A stretch of 42,482 nucleotides of DNA from Empedobacter stercoris (GCF_020281205.1 NZ_JACXZC010000027.1:1-42482); one strand, 5' to 3'; positions 25,750-35,158 are shown, numbered from the stretch's first letter. Notes: generated by a model not told the origin, from the letters alone. Numbers and translations are program-made.

Positions 25750-27483
25750 TTATTCTTCTGGCATGGCTTGCCATTTTTTGTAAAGATTAATAATGAAATA
25801 AAAACTTATCGCAAATAAGATTGGATTAATAAATAGAAAGATTTCTGATAATTTTTGCAACATCAATAATTCATTATTTGTTTGTCTCAAATCATAAATT
25901 CCAATACCTGAATTAGGATTATACAACATTTCTGCTCGAATATCGGTGTAAAAACTCAACATCGCAATAGCGATAAAGATATTTATCGCAACAAACCAAT
26001 TTAGATTAACACCTGTTAGAACTTTGTATTTTTTGGAACGCAATCCTAAAATTATAATCACAATAAATGCAATGTAGAAAAACAATAAAATAATGTAGGG
26101 TGTATATTTTGTGTGACCAATACTCGCATCAATAGAAATTCCGAAAACACTTCCAAGAATTCCTAAGATTCCTGATCCAATCAAGGAAATTAACCAAACT
26201 TTGAACGAACTAAATCTAAACGAAATAACAAGAACAGTAAAAATTAAAGCGGTTAACAAATAGTGCTGAATATGATTTAACCAAGTGGATTGATATTTCG
26301 AAAACTCAATGTTTTCATATACCCTGTTCAAACTATCTTGGTTTATGTAATCTTTTTGCTTTCTGTTTTCGTCTTGGTATGAATTAATATAATCAAGTTT
26401 ATGATCAATAAAATAATAGGGATATTGAGGAATATAATCGATCCATTTTTTATGTTTGAACTGATAACCAATTTCTTGTTTTTTGAGTAAATCAGTATAA
26501 TTATTCAATAAATTTTCAATTTCTTTACGATCATTTTTTTGTAACAAAGCCATCCATTGTTCATCGTAAAATTGATGATTAAAAGTTGAATCTTTCGGGT
26601 TTTGGAATGTTAAAAAACTATAGTTGTATAAACTCGCTAAATTGTAATAAACGTTTGGATTTTCAGCAGTTGAAACTTGTACTGAAACAGAATCTATAGC
26701 ATAAACTGGTTCTGAAGCTACATAAGTAGCTTCTATCGCTGGATTATATTCATTAGATTTTACTTTGAATAATGGTTGATATATTTCATTAAAAATAATT
26801 TTAGAATAACTTTTACGTTGAGGAAAATGATTTGCTAATAAAGTTTCAAATTCTGGGTTTCTAAAATAAGGTTTTAAAAAAGCATTATACGAATATGTCG
26901 GATTTTCTCTTAAATATTCCTTTTTGTTTATTTCATACAATTCCTTTGTTTCTTTTTCTGAAACCAACGAATCAAAAACAGAAACAGGCAAATTTCTCGA
27001 ATAATTATCATAACCAAAAGTTGGTTGTAATGCAAAACCTTGCGCACGGTTGATGACATCAATATCTTTCAAATATTGTTCTTCTGACATATAATTTGAA
27101 ACGCGTAATTTCAATCCAGTTTTAAACGAATTTGGAACATACATCATCAAAAAGAAGATGAAGAAAACAGCTAAAAACTCTTTGAACAAATAGTTTCTTG
27201 AAGTTGGATAATTTGATTTGAAACGATTATTTTTAAAATAAAAGTAAAGCCAAATAACCGTAATTAATACACCTATTAAAATATAAAAAAATATAGTTCC
27301 TGAATTGAAAAAGGTTTCATATAATCCACTTTCTTGTAGTTGAGATTTTTTATTGAAAAATAAAAAACCATTGATAAATGCAATAAGATTAAAAATAAAT
27401 ACAGTTAGTAAAATCCAAATAAATTTCAGATTCCAAATCAACGGATATTTTGTAATTAAAGTTTGATTTATTTTTTTAAACAT
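25750..27483 (-). CDS. ABC transporter membrane subunit with large extracytoplasmic domain
   Basis: A 577-residue integral membrane protein, family not recognised with certainty. Hydrophobic segments lie at about 26-46, 65-87 and 104-120. A large polar domain of about 285 residues then follows, probably outside the membrane, with many Tyr/Asn/Lys residues. Five or six more membrane segments occupy about 400-570 (HYLLTALIFTVLVISF, VWLISLIGSGILGILGSVFGI, YIILLFFYIAFIVIIILGL, WFVAINIFIAIAMLSFY, IFLFINPILFAISFYFII). This shape recalls ABC-2 type permeases with an inserted ectodomain. The gene starts 13 bp after an ABC ATPase gene and should be its partner. The substrate is unknown. Confidence 0.7.
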   Translation of the reverse strand: MFKKINQTLITKYPLIWNLKFIWILLTVFIFNLIAFINGFLFFNKKSQLQESGLYETFFNSGTIFFYILIGVLITVIWLYFYFKNNRFKSNYPTSRNYLFKEFLAVFFIFFLMMYVPNSFKTGLKLRVSNYMSEEQYLKDIDVINRAQGFALQPTFGYDNYSRNLPVSVFDSLVSEKETKELYEINKKEYLRENPTYSYNAFLKPYFRNPEFETLLANHFPQRKSYSKIIFNEIYQPLFKVKSNEYNPAIEATYVASEPVYAIDSVSVQVSTAENPNVYYNLASLYNYSFLTFQNPKDSTFNHQFYDEQWMALLQKNDRKEIENLLNNYTDLLKKQEIGYQFKHKKWIDYIPQYPYYFIDHKLDYINSYQDENRKQKDYINQDSLNRVYENIEFSKYQSTWLNHIQHYLLTALIFTVLVISFRFSSFKVWLISLIGSGILGILGSVFGISIDASIGHTKYTPYIILLFFYIAFIVIIILGLRSKKYKVLTGVNLNWFVAINIFIAIAMLSFYTDIRAEMLYNPNSGIGIYDLRQTNNELLMLQKLSEIFLFINPILFAISFYFIINLYKKWQAMPEE

Positions 27484-27496
27484 GATTTATTTAGTT

Positions 27497-28648
27497 TTAA
27501 TTGACAAAAAAGCGACGACTTGACTTCGAAATATCTCTGATGTATTTTACTTTTAAGGTTGATTTTCCAATTTCTGATAGAATATTATTTATCGAAATTC
27601 CCTTATCAAAATAAGCAATATACGAACCTCCGTTAAATTTGATTTGCTTAATTTCGATACCCGATAAAGCTGTTAATAACTCTTCTTTTGTATTATCAAC
27701 ATCTATTTCAACAATCGTAAATTCTCCTTCCAAATCATTTGTATCTCCTTGTATTTTAAGTTTTCCTTGTTCTAAAAATAGAACCTCTGTAGATACTTTT
27801 TCAACTTCATACAATTGTTGAGAACTCAATATAACACCAAATGGATTTCGGATTGATTGCGATAAATACTTCAAATCTTCGAGAATAATTTGTTGTGCCA
27901 AAATATCCAAATTTGCCAAAGGTTCATCTAACAACAAAACTTTTGGACGACGCAATAATGTACGCGCCAACTCGAATCGCATTTTATAACCCGATGATAA
28001 TTGTCCCCATTGTAAATCTTTATAAGGCCAAAGCCCTAAACGTGCTAACATCACATTGGCTAATAACCAATTTTTATTGCTATAAATCCCATAACATGTT
28101 AACGTAAATTGAAGATTTTCCATCAACGAACCATATAAAACTTCGATACGTTGCGGTACATAAACCAATTTCGTTTTTAGCTCATAACTAAATGGTTCTG
28201 ATGTTGAAAAATGATAATTTATTTCGCCAGAAGTTGGTTTTAATTCGCCACAAATCAAACGCAGTAAAGTTGTTTTACCATTTCCGTTTTCTCCAACTAA
28301 TCCAACTACTTCACGCGATTTTAAATCGAAAGTTATGGGATGTAATTTAAAATTTCGGCGATGGTAAGCTTTTTCAACCTTGTTTGTTGATATCAAAATT
28401 TCCTCTTCTCGAAAGGGTGGAGGCGTAACTTTTTTTAGTTTTTCAATAAGTTGTAGAGCTTTTGTAGTTTTAAATTCATTTGAATACTGCTCGTTATAAT
28501 ATTGGTTCGAAAACGAAATAATCTCTTTATAAAAAGATATTTCACCCAAATCCAATACACAATCGATTAATCGTCGATAACCTAAACCGAGATCGTTGTG
28601 TTGCAAATGGTTTTCTACTTCATTTAATCGTTGGTTAAATTCATTCAT
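27497..28648 (-). CDS. ABC transporter ATP-binding protein with N-terminal extension
   Basis: A 383-residue ATPase subunit. Residues 1 to about 85 are a helical extension not found in ordinary ABC ATPases (HNDLGLGYRRLIDCVLDLGE). The ABC domain follows, with Walker A GENGNGKT at 119-126, a Q-loop near VYVPQR, the signature LSSGYKM at 217-223 (a variant of LSGGQ), and Walker B VLLLDEP at 237-243. After it comes a tail of about 90 residues. The variant signature with SSGYK is common in ABC-2 type exporters. It is the first gene of a two-gene operon with the membrane subunit downstream. Confidence 0.88.
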   Translation of the reverse strand: MNEFNQRLNEVENHLQHNDLGLGYRRLIDCVLDLGEISFYKEIISFSNQYYNEQYSNEFKTTKALQLIEKLKKVTPPPFREEEILISTNKVEKAYHRRNFKLHPITFDLKSREVVGLVGENGNGKTTLLRLICGELKPTSGEINYHFSTSEPFSYELKTKLVYVPQRIEVLYGSLMENLQFTLTCYGIYSNKNWLLANVMLARLGLWPYKDLQWGQLSSGYKMRFELARTLLRRPKVLLLDEPLANLDILAQQIILEDLKYLSQSIRNPFGVILSSQQLYEVEKVSTEVLFLEQGKLKIQGDTNDLEGEFTIVEIDVDNTKEELLTALSGIEIKQIKFNGGSYIAYFDKGISINNILSEIGKSTLKVKYIRDISKSSRRFFVN

Positions 28649-29034
28649 AGATTGATTATTAAATCATTACGAATATAATGATCCTTTTTTATAAATATAT
28701 GGCTATTTGTAGGGAAATTTCACTTTTAACAGTTCTTGATAATCTATCTTAATAACTTTTTATTTTTTTGATTACCAATATTTTATAATTAACAATTTTA
28801 GCATAATTGTCTTATTTAAATTCAAAAAAATGACTTATTCACAAGTTTTAATAAACTACGTTTATAAGCTTTTAATTTATTTAAATACAATTATTTACTA
28901 TTAACAAAATAGTATCAACTCTATCTTACAAACAATCTTTTGATAACTCAGTTAAATAGTAGTTAATTCATTCATTATAAATATATTACTATCAACAATT
29001 ATCAAAACTGATTTTTTTAGAATCACATTGTGAA

Positions 29035-29150
29035 AAGAGTTTGAGATTTCTCAATACTTTGAAATGTCAGAAATTTAATGTCATTCAAAAAAATATTATT
29101 CTGAACGAAACGATAGTAAAGTGAAGAAGCTACTGATGAAAAAGTAAAGT
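29035..29150. repeat. Degenerate interspersed repeat, Bacteroidota type
   Basis: The left part carries GAGATTTCTC and GAAATGTCAG. The right part carries ATTCTGAACGAAACGA and AAGTGAAGAAGCTAC. These resemble the arms of a short intergenic repeat I associate with flavobacterial genomes (GAGATTTCTC...GAAATGACAG and GTCATTCTGAACGAAGTGAAG). This copy is diverged and its arms pair poorly. Recognition is from memory and a genome search is needed. Confidence 0.4.
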
Positions 29151-29172
29151 TCAATGAATTCAAAAACATAAA

Positions 29173-29198
29173 AAAAGCCGAGCAAAAGCTCGACTTTT
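29173..29198 (-). terminator. Terminator after pgk
   Basis: An 11-bp stem with one mismatch (29173-29183 with 29188-29198, AAAAGCCGAGC/GCTCGACTTTT), 4-nt loop and a T-run on the minus strand, 25 bp beyond the stop codon. Confidence 0.85.
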
Positions 29199-29223
29199 AT
29201 TTATGTTGAAAAAATGCTGTTTC

Positions 29224-30414
29224 TTAATTTAGAATTGCAGCAACTCCTGGTAATTCTTTACCTTCAAGCGATTCTAACATTGCACCACCTCCAGTTGAAA
29301 CGTAACTCACTTTGTTGTCGTAACCAAATTGTTTTACGAAAGCAACAGAATCTCCACCGCCAACTAAAGAGAAAGCGCCATTTGCTGTAGCTTCTGCAAT
29401 TGTATCACCTAAAGCAACCGTTCCTTTTGCGAAATTTGACATTTCAAAAACACCTAAAGGACCATTCCAAAGTATTGTTTTCGAATTTTTAATCACTTCT
29501 GCATTTTGTTTGATTGTTTCATCAGCAACATCCATTCCCATCCATCCATCAGGAATCTCACCAACTTTTGTCACTTGTGTATTCGCTTCGTTACTAAAAT
29601 TATCAGCAATCAAATTATCGATTGGCAAATATACTTTTACGTTATGTTTTTCACATTCAGTTAAAATTTCTTTCGCTAAATCTAATTTATCATCTTCAAC
29701 CAACGAATTTCCAATTTTTCCTCCATTCGCTTTAACGAAAGTATATGTCATTCCACCACCAATAATCAAGTTATCAATAACAGGTAAAATATTGTTGATA
29801 ATTGTAATTTTAGAAGACACTTTAGCTCCTCCAAGTATCGCTGTTACAGGTTTTTCACCATCAGCTAACACTTTGTTAATAGCTGTTAACTCTTGTTCCA
29901 TTAACAAACCAAAACATTTATTTTCTGGGAAAAAATCTGCAATAATTGCTGTAGAAGCATGCGCACGATGTGCTGTTCCGAAAGCATCATTCACATAAAT
30001 ATCTCCAAATTGAGCCAAAGCTTGTGCAAAATCTTTGTCACCAGCTTCTTCTTCTTTGTGGAAACGGACGTTTTCTAATAATACAACTTGGCCTGATTTT
30101 AGATTATTAACTTTTTGTTTTGCATCATCGCCAATAACGTCATTTGCAACAATTACATCAACGCCAAGAATTTCTGAAACTTTAGAGGCAATGTGTTTTA
30201 ATGAATATTTATCACTGAATTCTCCTTTTGGACGTCCCAGGTGACTCATTAAGACAACTGCTCCACCATCTTTCAATACCTTATCGATCGTTGGTTTGGC
30301 AGCTCTAATTCGTGTATCATCGGTAACATTTAAGTTTTCGTCTTGTGGAACATTGAAATCTACACGGATTAATGCTTTTTTATTTTCGAAATTGTAGTCG
30401 TTGATTGTTTTCAT
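29224..30414 (-). CDS. pgk: Phosphoglycerate kinase (Pgk)
   Basis: Glycolytic enzyme transferring phosphate between 1,3-bisphosphoglycerate and ADP. The product is 396 residues from the ATG at 30414, the normal size. Motifs are RVDFNVPQ near the N-terminus (substrate site), [26 protein letters not shown], and the C-terminal nucleotide loop [12 protein letters not shown] with the [18 protein letters not shown] hinge region. The frame is open for 27 more codons upstream, but a TAnnTTTG promoter box lies inside that extension and the family starts at [21 protein letters not shown]. It is monocistronic with its own terminator. Confidence 0.97.
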   Translation of the reverse strand: MKTINDYNFENKKALIRVDFNVPQDENLNVTDDTRIRAAKPTIDKVLKDGGAVVLMSHLGRPKGEFSDKYSLKHIASKVSEILGVDVIVANDVIGDDAKQKVNNLKSGQVVLLENVRFHKEEEAGDKDFAQALAQFGDIYVNDAFGTAHRAHASTAIIADFFPENKCFGLLMEQELTAINKVLADGEKPVTAILGGAKVSSKITIINNILPVIDNLIIGGGMTYTFVKANGGKIGNSLVEDDKLDLAKEILTECEKHNVKVYLPIDNLIADNFSNEANTQVTKVGEIPDGWMGMDVADETIKQNAEVIKNSKTILWNGPLGVFEMSNFAKGTVALGDTIAEATANGAFSLVGGGDSVAFVKQFGYDNKVSYVSTGGGAMLESLEGKELPGVAAILN

Positions 30415-30955
30415 TTTTTGCTTTTGAAATTTGTACTTCACAAAAGTAATCAAAGTTTCATTTTCGCACTTAAAATCATTCAATACAATTTTCAACTATT
30501 AACAATTCATAAATATTATAATAGATTAATTAATTTTTAAATTTTAAAAAAAAGAAAAATGTTACTACTATTAGCACTGTTAATATGTGGATAACTAAAG
30601 TGAGATAAATTTTATTTAATAGCAATTAACAAGCTATTATTCGTAATTTTGTTTTGTAATGAAAGAGTTAGATCAGCTATCAACAATTTATCATTTTGGT
30701 TGATAAACAACTTTTGTTAAAAAGAAGTTTTGTGAAAACTATCAATAACCGTGTGCAAATCTTTTGTGCCAAAATGAAAACTTTTACTTGACTTGTATTG
30801 ATTTATTTCTAATTGATTTTTTGAATCAGATTTCCAAATTTTTGTGTCGAAAAGTTATTAGTTTTATTCAATCATCTTTTAACAAGTTGTTACTTTTACT
30901 TAACGTTTGATTTACAATTATTTAAAACAAAAAACAAAAAACACCTGTTAATTAA
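30415..30955. other. Divergent intergenic region between pgk and rpiB
   Basis: A gap of 541 bp between divergent genes. It includes the pgk promoter box and one perfect DnaA-box-like nonamer, TGTGGATAA (30586-30594), with looser matches nearby. I see no coding frame, no strong hairpin and no other clear promoter. It is AT-rich throughout. Confidence 0.6.
30441..30448 (-). promoter_or_regulatory. -7 box of pgk promoter
   Basis: TACTTTTG on the minus strand, about 27 bp upstream of the chosen ATG. Its position decides against the longer pgk frame, because transcription would start downstream of that frame's start codon. Confidence 0.6.
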
Positions 30956-31396
30956 ATGAAAATTGCAATCGGAGCGGACCATGCTGGGTTCGATTATAAG
31001 GAGAAATTAGTACCCTTTTTAACAAGTCAAGGATTTGAAGTTGAGGATTTTGGAACGTTCTCAACAGCAAGTGTTGATTACCCTGATTTTGCACATCCAA
31101 CGGCACAAGCTGTAGAAGATGGAAAAGCAGATTTCGGAATTTTGATTTGTGGTAGTGCGCAAGGCGTTACCATAACTGCAAATAAACACCAAGGAATTCG
31201 TGCTGCATTGTGTTGGATGACGGATATAGCTCGTTTGGCTCGTCAACACAATAATGCAAATGTATTGACATTGCCTGCTCGTTTTATTGCGTATGAATAT
31301 GCAGAAGAAATTGTGAATACATTTTTAGCAACAGAATTTGAAGGTGGTAGACATCAAGGACGTGTAGATAAAATAGCGTGTTCTTGTAACGGATAA
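30956..31396 (+). CDS. rpiB: Ribose-5-phosphate isomerase B (RpiB)
   Basis: Interconverts ribulose 5-phosphate and ribose 5-phosphate in the pentose phosphate pathway. The 146-residue protein shows the RpiB/LacAB fold: GADHAGFDYKEKL at the N-terminus with the Asp-His pair (8-9), the catalytic Cys65 in ICGSAQGVTITANK, and the NNANVLTLPARF block with phosphate-binding residues. The phosphate loop reads CGSAQG where many homologues have CGSGxG or CGTGxG, a mild variant. It is monocistronic, with a terminator following. Confidence 0.94.
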   Translation: MKIAIGADHAGFDYKEKLVPFLTSQGFEVEDFGTFSTASVDYPDFAHPTAQAVEDGKADFGILICGSAQGVTITANKHQGIRAALCWMTDIARLARQHNNANVLTLPARFIAYEYAEEIVNTFLATEFEGGRHQGRVDKIACSCNG

Positions 31397-31420
31397 TTTT
31401 ATATAGGTACATATAAGATA

Positions 31421-31456
31421 AAAAATCGGTCAATTCGTAAGAGTTGATCGATTTTT
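31421..31456 (+). terminator. Terminator after rpiB
   Basis: A 13-bp stem with one G-U pair (31421-31433 with 31444-31456, AAAAATCGGTCAA/TTGATCGATTTTT), 10-nt loop, followed by T-rich sequence, 25 bp beyond the stop. Confidence 0.82.
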
Positions 31457-31620
31457 ATTTTAAATATTAAACCTAAAGTGATTTATAAGTTTAAATATTA
31501 AATAATAATTAATAAATTGCATTTTTAATTAACTATTTTTAAACCAATTTAAGTCAATAGTAAATTTTATATAAAAAGCTGTTCTATTTTTACACCCAGA
31601 AAGAATTTAAAGATTAAAAG

Positions 31621-32625
31621 ATGAGCAGAGCATTATTACTTCGGGAACAAGCAATTTCTTATGTTAAAGAAGAATTCTCTAAAGGATTACAAAAAGAATT
31701 AAACATAATTCCTGTGTCAGGACCATTGGTAGTTTTGGATGGTACAGGAATTAATGATGATTTGAATAATATCGAAAGACCTGTAAAATTTCCGATTAAA
31801 TCTTTAAATGATCAGCATGCTGTAGTTGTACATTCTTTGGCTAAATGGAAACGTATTCGTTTGAAAGAGTTGGAGATAGAACCAGGAGAAGGAATTATAA
31901 CAGATATGCGCGCATTACGACCTGATGAAGATTATTCGCCAATACATTCTATTTATGTGGATCAATGGGATTGGGAAAAAGTAATTGTTCCTCAAGACCG
32001 TCAGTTAGCTTATCTTTTCCAAACAGTTGAATCTATTTACAAAGTAATTAAAGAAACAGAACAAGGTGTAGAGGCTAAGTATCCTCGCTTAAAAGCAATT
32101 TTACCAGATAAAATTACGTTTATTTCATCAGAAGATTTGTTACAAAAATACCCAACATTTACTCCTAAACAGCGAGAAAATGCAATTTGTAAGGAATTTG
32201 GAGCGGTGTTTATTTATGGGATTGGAGGTGAACTAAGTAACGGAGAATTACACGACTCGCGCGCTGCAGATTATGATGATTGGAGTACTGAAAACAGCGA
32301 AGGTTTTAAAGGTTTGAACGGCGATATTTTAGTATGGAATCCAATTTTAGAAACTGCTTTTGAACTTTCTTCGATGGGAGTTCGTGTAGATAAAAAAGCA
32401 TTGACTAAACAACTGGAGATTAGAAACTCAACAGACCGTAAAAACTTATTATTTCACTCGATGTTGTTAGACGATCAATTAACAGAATCCATAGGAGGAG
32501 GAATTGGTCAATCTCGTTTGTGTATGTTTATGTTAAAATCGCGTCACATCGGCGAAGTACAAGCAAGTATTTGGGACGGTAAAATTAAAGAAAAATTAAA
32601 AGAGGAAAGTATCGAATTACTATAA
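31621..32625 (+). CDS. asnA: Aspartate-ammonia ligase (AsnA)
   Basis: ATP-dependent asparagine synthetase that uses free ammonia; its fold is related to class II aminoacyl-tRNA synthetases. The 334-residue length fits the family. Seen landmarks are the N-terminus LLLREQAISYVKEEFSKGLQ, VSGPLVVLDGTGINDDLNN, VVHSLAKWKR, GIITDMRALRPDE, VDQWDWEKV, and the C-terminal GGGIGQSRLCMFML corresponding to synthetase motif 3. It is a single gene with its own terminator. It supplies asparagine by the ammonia route; no glutamine-dependent AsnB is in the window. Confidence 0.97.
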   Translation: MSRALLLREQAISYVKEEFSKGLQKELNIIPVSGPLVVLDGTGINDDLNNIERPVKFPIKSLNDQHAVVVHSLAKWKRIRLKELEIEPGEGIITDMRALRPDEDYSPIHSIYVDQWDWEKVIVPQDRQLAYLFQTVESIYKVIKETEQGVEAKYPRLKAILPDKITFISSEDLLQKYPTFTPKQRENAICKEFGAVFIYGIGGELSNGELHDSRAADYDDWSTENSEGFKGLNGDILVWNPILETAFELSSMGVRVDKKALTKQLEIRNSTDRKNLLFHSMLLDDQLTESIGGGIGQSRLCMFMLKSRHIGEVQASIWDGKIKEKLKEESIELL

Positions 32626-32629
32626 ATAG

Positions 32630-32662
32630 AAAAAGCAGTTTCAACTTAAGAAACTGCTTTTT
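32630..32662 (+). terminator. Terminator after asnA
   Basis: A perfect 13-bp stem (32630-32642 with 32650-32662, AAAAAGCAGTTTC/GAAACTGCTTTTT), 7-nt loop and T-run, 5 bp beyond the stop codon. Confidence 0.92.
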
Positions 32663-32810
32663 TTAGGTTTTAATATAGCAATTAACATTGTTTTTAAATA
32701 TTATATGATTTTGGCTCAATTTTCGCAATAAATCGAAGTGTTAAAAGTAATCTTATCTTTTATGTAACATAGAATTGGCTGTAAATTGTTATTTTAGAAA
32801 AAGGATATAT

Positions 32811-32818
32811 TACCTTTG
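32811..32818 (+). promoter_or_regulatory. -7 box of rnr promoter
   Basis: TACCTTTG fits TAnnTTTG. A TTG lies 22 nt upstream rather than the usual 19. Transcription would begin about 130 nt before the rnr start codon. Confidence 0.58.
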
Positions 32819-32910
32819 CAGTGGTTATGTTGTTTATTAACATCTTATCAATAGTTATTAAAACTAAATTAATAATCAATGAATTAAGATGTTTATTTAT
32901 TAACTATTTT

Positions 32911-32936
32911 AAAATAAATCTCGAAAATAAATCTCG
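32911..32936 (+). repeat. 13-bp tandem duplication in the rnr leader
   Basis: AAAATAAATCTCG occurs twice, back to back (32911-32923, 32924-32936). Together with the following AGATTT it allows a 9-bp hairpin (AAATCTCGA 32916-32924 with TCGAGATTT 32934-32942) whose base is about 15 nt upstream of the rnr ATG. Confidence 0.75.
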
Positions 32937-32957
32937 AGATTTTACAGAAAACAAATT

Positions 32958-35117
32958 ATGCCAAGAAAAAATTTTAAAAATACAAAGGCGAAAAAAGACA
33001 AAAACATAACAAAGTTTACGAAGTCTATCATCGAAGTTTTATTTCAAAATCCAAATAAACCTTTAAATTACAAACAAATCGCAGCAGCTTTAAATTTAAC
33101 GAATCGAATTGATGTCGAATTATTAATCAAAAATTTGAATGTTTTATTAGCTGATAAAAAAATAACTGAAGTCGAAAGAGGAAAATACAAGATTAATGCA
33201 ACCAATGATTATATGGTTGGAATTGCCGATTTAACTTCTTCGGGAAGTGCTTACATTGTGATTGATGGTTTGGAACAAGATGTTTTTGTACAAAAAGGAA
33301 AAACAAAAAATGCCTTAAAGGGCGACACAGTTCGTGTTTATGTTTATCCTAAAAAGAACAAAAATTCTTCTCGTGCAGAAGGTGAAATTGTTGAAATTGT
33401 AGAACGTAATAAAACAGAATTTACTGGAATTTTCGAATTAGGAAAAAACGGAAATTTTGGATTTGTAACGATGCAAAATGGAAATCACGATTTTTTTATT
33501 CCAAAAGAGCGTATTAATGGAGCTCAATCAGGAGAAAAAGTTGTGGTTCGTTTAACGAATTGGCCAGAAGGTTCTAATTCTCCGTTTGGAGAAGTTTCTA
33601 AAGTCTTAGGAAATCCAGACGATACAGATGTTGAAATTCATGCAATTTTATTTGAATATGATTTACCAGCTAAATTTCCGGAAGAAGTAGAGGAAGAAGC
33701 AAATCAGTTGGATACAACTATCGGAGAAAATGAAGTTGCCCGTCGCCGAGATATGCGAAATGTAACAACATTTACGATTGATCCGAAGGATGCAAAAGAT
33801 TTTGATGATGCTTTATCTATACGTAAATTGAATAATGGAAATTGGGAAATTGGTGTGCATATTGCCGATGTCACACATTATGTTCGTCCAGGTTCGTTAA
33901 TCGAGCAAGAAGCTTACAAACGTGCAACTTCTGTTTATTTAGTTGATAGAGTAGTACCAATGTTACCAGAAGTTTTGTCGAATGTTGCCTGTTCTTTACG
34001 TCCAAACGAAGATAAATTTACCTTTTCAGGAGTATTTGAAATGGACGACAATGCGAAGATTGTAAACACGTGGTTTGGTCGAACTGTAACGCATTCGGAC
34101 AGACGTTTTACATACGAAGAAGCACAAGCTATTATCGAAGGAGAAGATGGAGATTTTAAAGATGAGATTTTAGCCTTAGATCGTTTAGCGAAAACAATGC
34201 GCCAAAAGCGATTAAAATATGGAGCAGTTAATTTTGATAAAGTTGAAGTAAAATTCGATTTGGATCAAGCGCATAATCCACAAGGAATTTTCTTTAAAAT
34301 TTCGAAAGATTCGAATAAACTAATTGAAGAATTCATGTTGTTATGTAACCGAAAAGTTTCAGAATTTATTAGTTTAGATAAAAACGGCAAAGAGAACTCG
34401 AATACTTATATTTATCGTATTCACGATGATCCAAACCCAGATAAGTTACTAGATTTAAAGAATTTTATTCGTCAGTTTGGTTACGAATTAGAAATTGGAG
34501 ATCGTAAAACAACCATCAATTCGATGAATAAATTGTTAGCTGATGTAAAAGGCAAACCAGAAGAAAATATGGTTGAGACTTTGGCAATGCGAACAATGGC
34601 AAAAGCTAAATATACAACAGAAAATATAGGACATTACGGTTTAGCATTCGATTATTATACTCATTTTACGTCGCCTATTCGTCGTTATCCAGATATGATT
34701 GCACACCGTTTGTTACAAGATTATTTGGATGGTAAAAAATCGCCATTAGCTTCTACCTATGAAGAGAAGGCAAAACATTGTTCTTCTCGTGAGAAAATTG
34801 CAGCAGAAGCCGAAAGAGAATCGATTAAATACATGCAAGTTAAATACATGGAGCAATTCGTAGGTCAAACTTTTGATGCGTTTATTACAGGAGTTCAGGA
34901 TTATGGAATATTCGTTGAAATTCCAGAAACTCGTTGCGAAGGATTAATCAGATCGCGTGCGATGAAAGGTGATCATTTTGTTTTTGATGAAAAAAATCAT
35001 GCCTTAGTTGGAAAACGTACACGAGTTAAATATCAATTAGGAAGCCCAGTTAGAATCAAAGTTTTAAGTGCAGATTTAATTAAGAAGCAATTAGATTTTG
35101 AATTGGTTGATGCTTAA
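32958..35117 (+). CDS. rnr: Ribonuclease R (Rnr), RNB-family exoribonuclease
   Basis: Processive 3'-5' exoribonuclease that degrades structured RNA. The 719-residue protein has a basic helical N-terminus, cold-shock/OB domains at about 80-225 (GSAYIVIDGLEQDVFV, GFVTMQNGNHDFFIPKERI), and the RNB catalytic domain from about 265 with the metal-binding aspartates in TIDPKDAKDFDDAL (273-286). RNB continues with YADVTHYV-type and RRYPDMIAHRLLQDYL segments. A C-terminal S1 domain lies at about 635-715 (FDAFITGVQDYGIFVEI). The ATG at 32958 gives the usual Arg/Lys-rich start. The long leader with a hairpin near the start codon might modulate translation, perhaps with temperature. LysE-family gene follows 41 bp downstream. 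Confidence 0.96.
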   Translation: MPRKNFKNTKAKKDKNITKFTKSIIEVLFQNPNKPLNYKQIAAALNLTNRIDVELLIKNLNVLLADKKITEVERGKYKINATNDYMVGIADLTSSGSAYIVIDGLEQDVFVQKGKTKNALKGDTVRVYVYPKKNKNSSRAEGEIVEIVERNKTEFTGIFELGKNGNFGFVTMQNGNHDFFIPKERINGAQSGEKVVVRLTNWPEGSNSPFGEVSKVLGNPDDTDVEIHAILFEYDLPAKFPEEVEEEANQLDTTIGENEVARRRDMRNVTTFTIDPKDAKDFDDALSIRKLNNGNWEIGVHIADVTHYVRPGSLIEQEAYKRATSVYLVDRVVPMLPEVLSNVACSLRPNEDKFTFSGVFEMDDNAKIVNTWFGRTVTHSDRRFTYEEAQAIIEGEDGDFKDEILALDRLAKTMRQKRLKYGAVNFDKVEVKFDLDQAHNPQGIFFKISKDSNKLIEEFMLLCNRKVSEFISLDKNGKENSNTYIYRIHDDPNPDKLLDLKNFIRQFGYELEIGDRKTTINSMNKLLADVKGKPEENMVETLAMRTMAKAKYTTENIGHYGLAFDYYTHFTSPIRRYPDMIAHRLLQDYLDGKKSPLASTYEEKAKHCSSREKIAAEAERESIKYMQVKYMEQFVGQTFDAFITGVQDYGIFVEIPETRCEGLIRSRAMKGDHFVFDEKNHALVGKRTRVKYQLGSPVRIKVLSADLIKKQLDFELVDA

Positions 35118-35158
35118 GTTTCATAATTAAAACTTATCTTGCAGACCTTAATTAAGTT

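Larger units (their letters stand above)
28649..29223. other. Intergenic region between pgk and the ABC operon
   Basis: A 575-bp gap between two minus-strand genes. It holds the pgk terminator (29173-29198), a probable decayed interspersed repeat (29035-29150), and very AT-rich DNA nearer the ABC operon, where its promoter should lie. I see no coding frame and no clear consensus promoter. Confidence 0.6.
32626..32957 (+). other. Intergenic region and long leader upstream of rnr
   Basis: A 332-bp gap holding the asnA terminator, a TAnnTTTG promoter box at 32811-32818, and an untranslated leader of about 130 nt ending in a repeated hairpin-forming element just before the rnr start. A 62-codon frame crosses the leader but has no family features and overlaps rnr, so I do not call it a gene. 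Confidence 0.6.

Noticed and set aside
30415-30495. N-terminal extension of pgk by 27 codons
   Set aside because: The promoter box at 30441-30448 lies inside it, and the family starts at the later ATG.
30415-30955. Possible replication origin, because of a perfect DnaA-box nonamer (TGTGGATAA at 30586-30594) in a long AT-rich gap
   Set aside because: Only one perfect box, no cluster, and no dnaA or dnaN nearby. Similar AT-rich gaps lie elsewhere in the window.
32821-33009. Small plus-strand gene ahead of rnr
   Set aside because: It overlaps the rnr start in another frame, includes the promoter-proximal leader and has no recognisable features.
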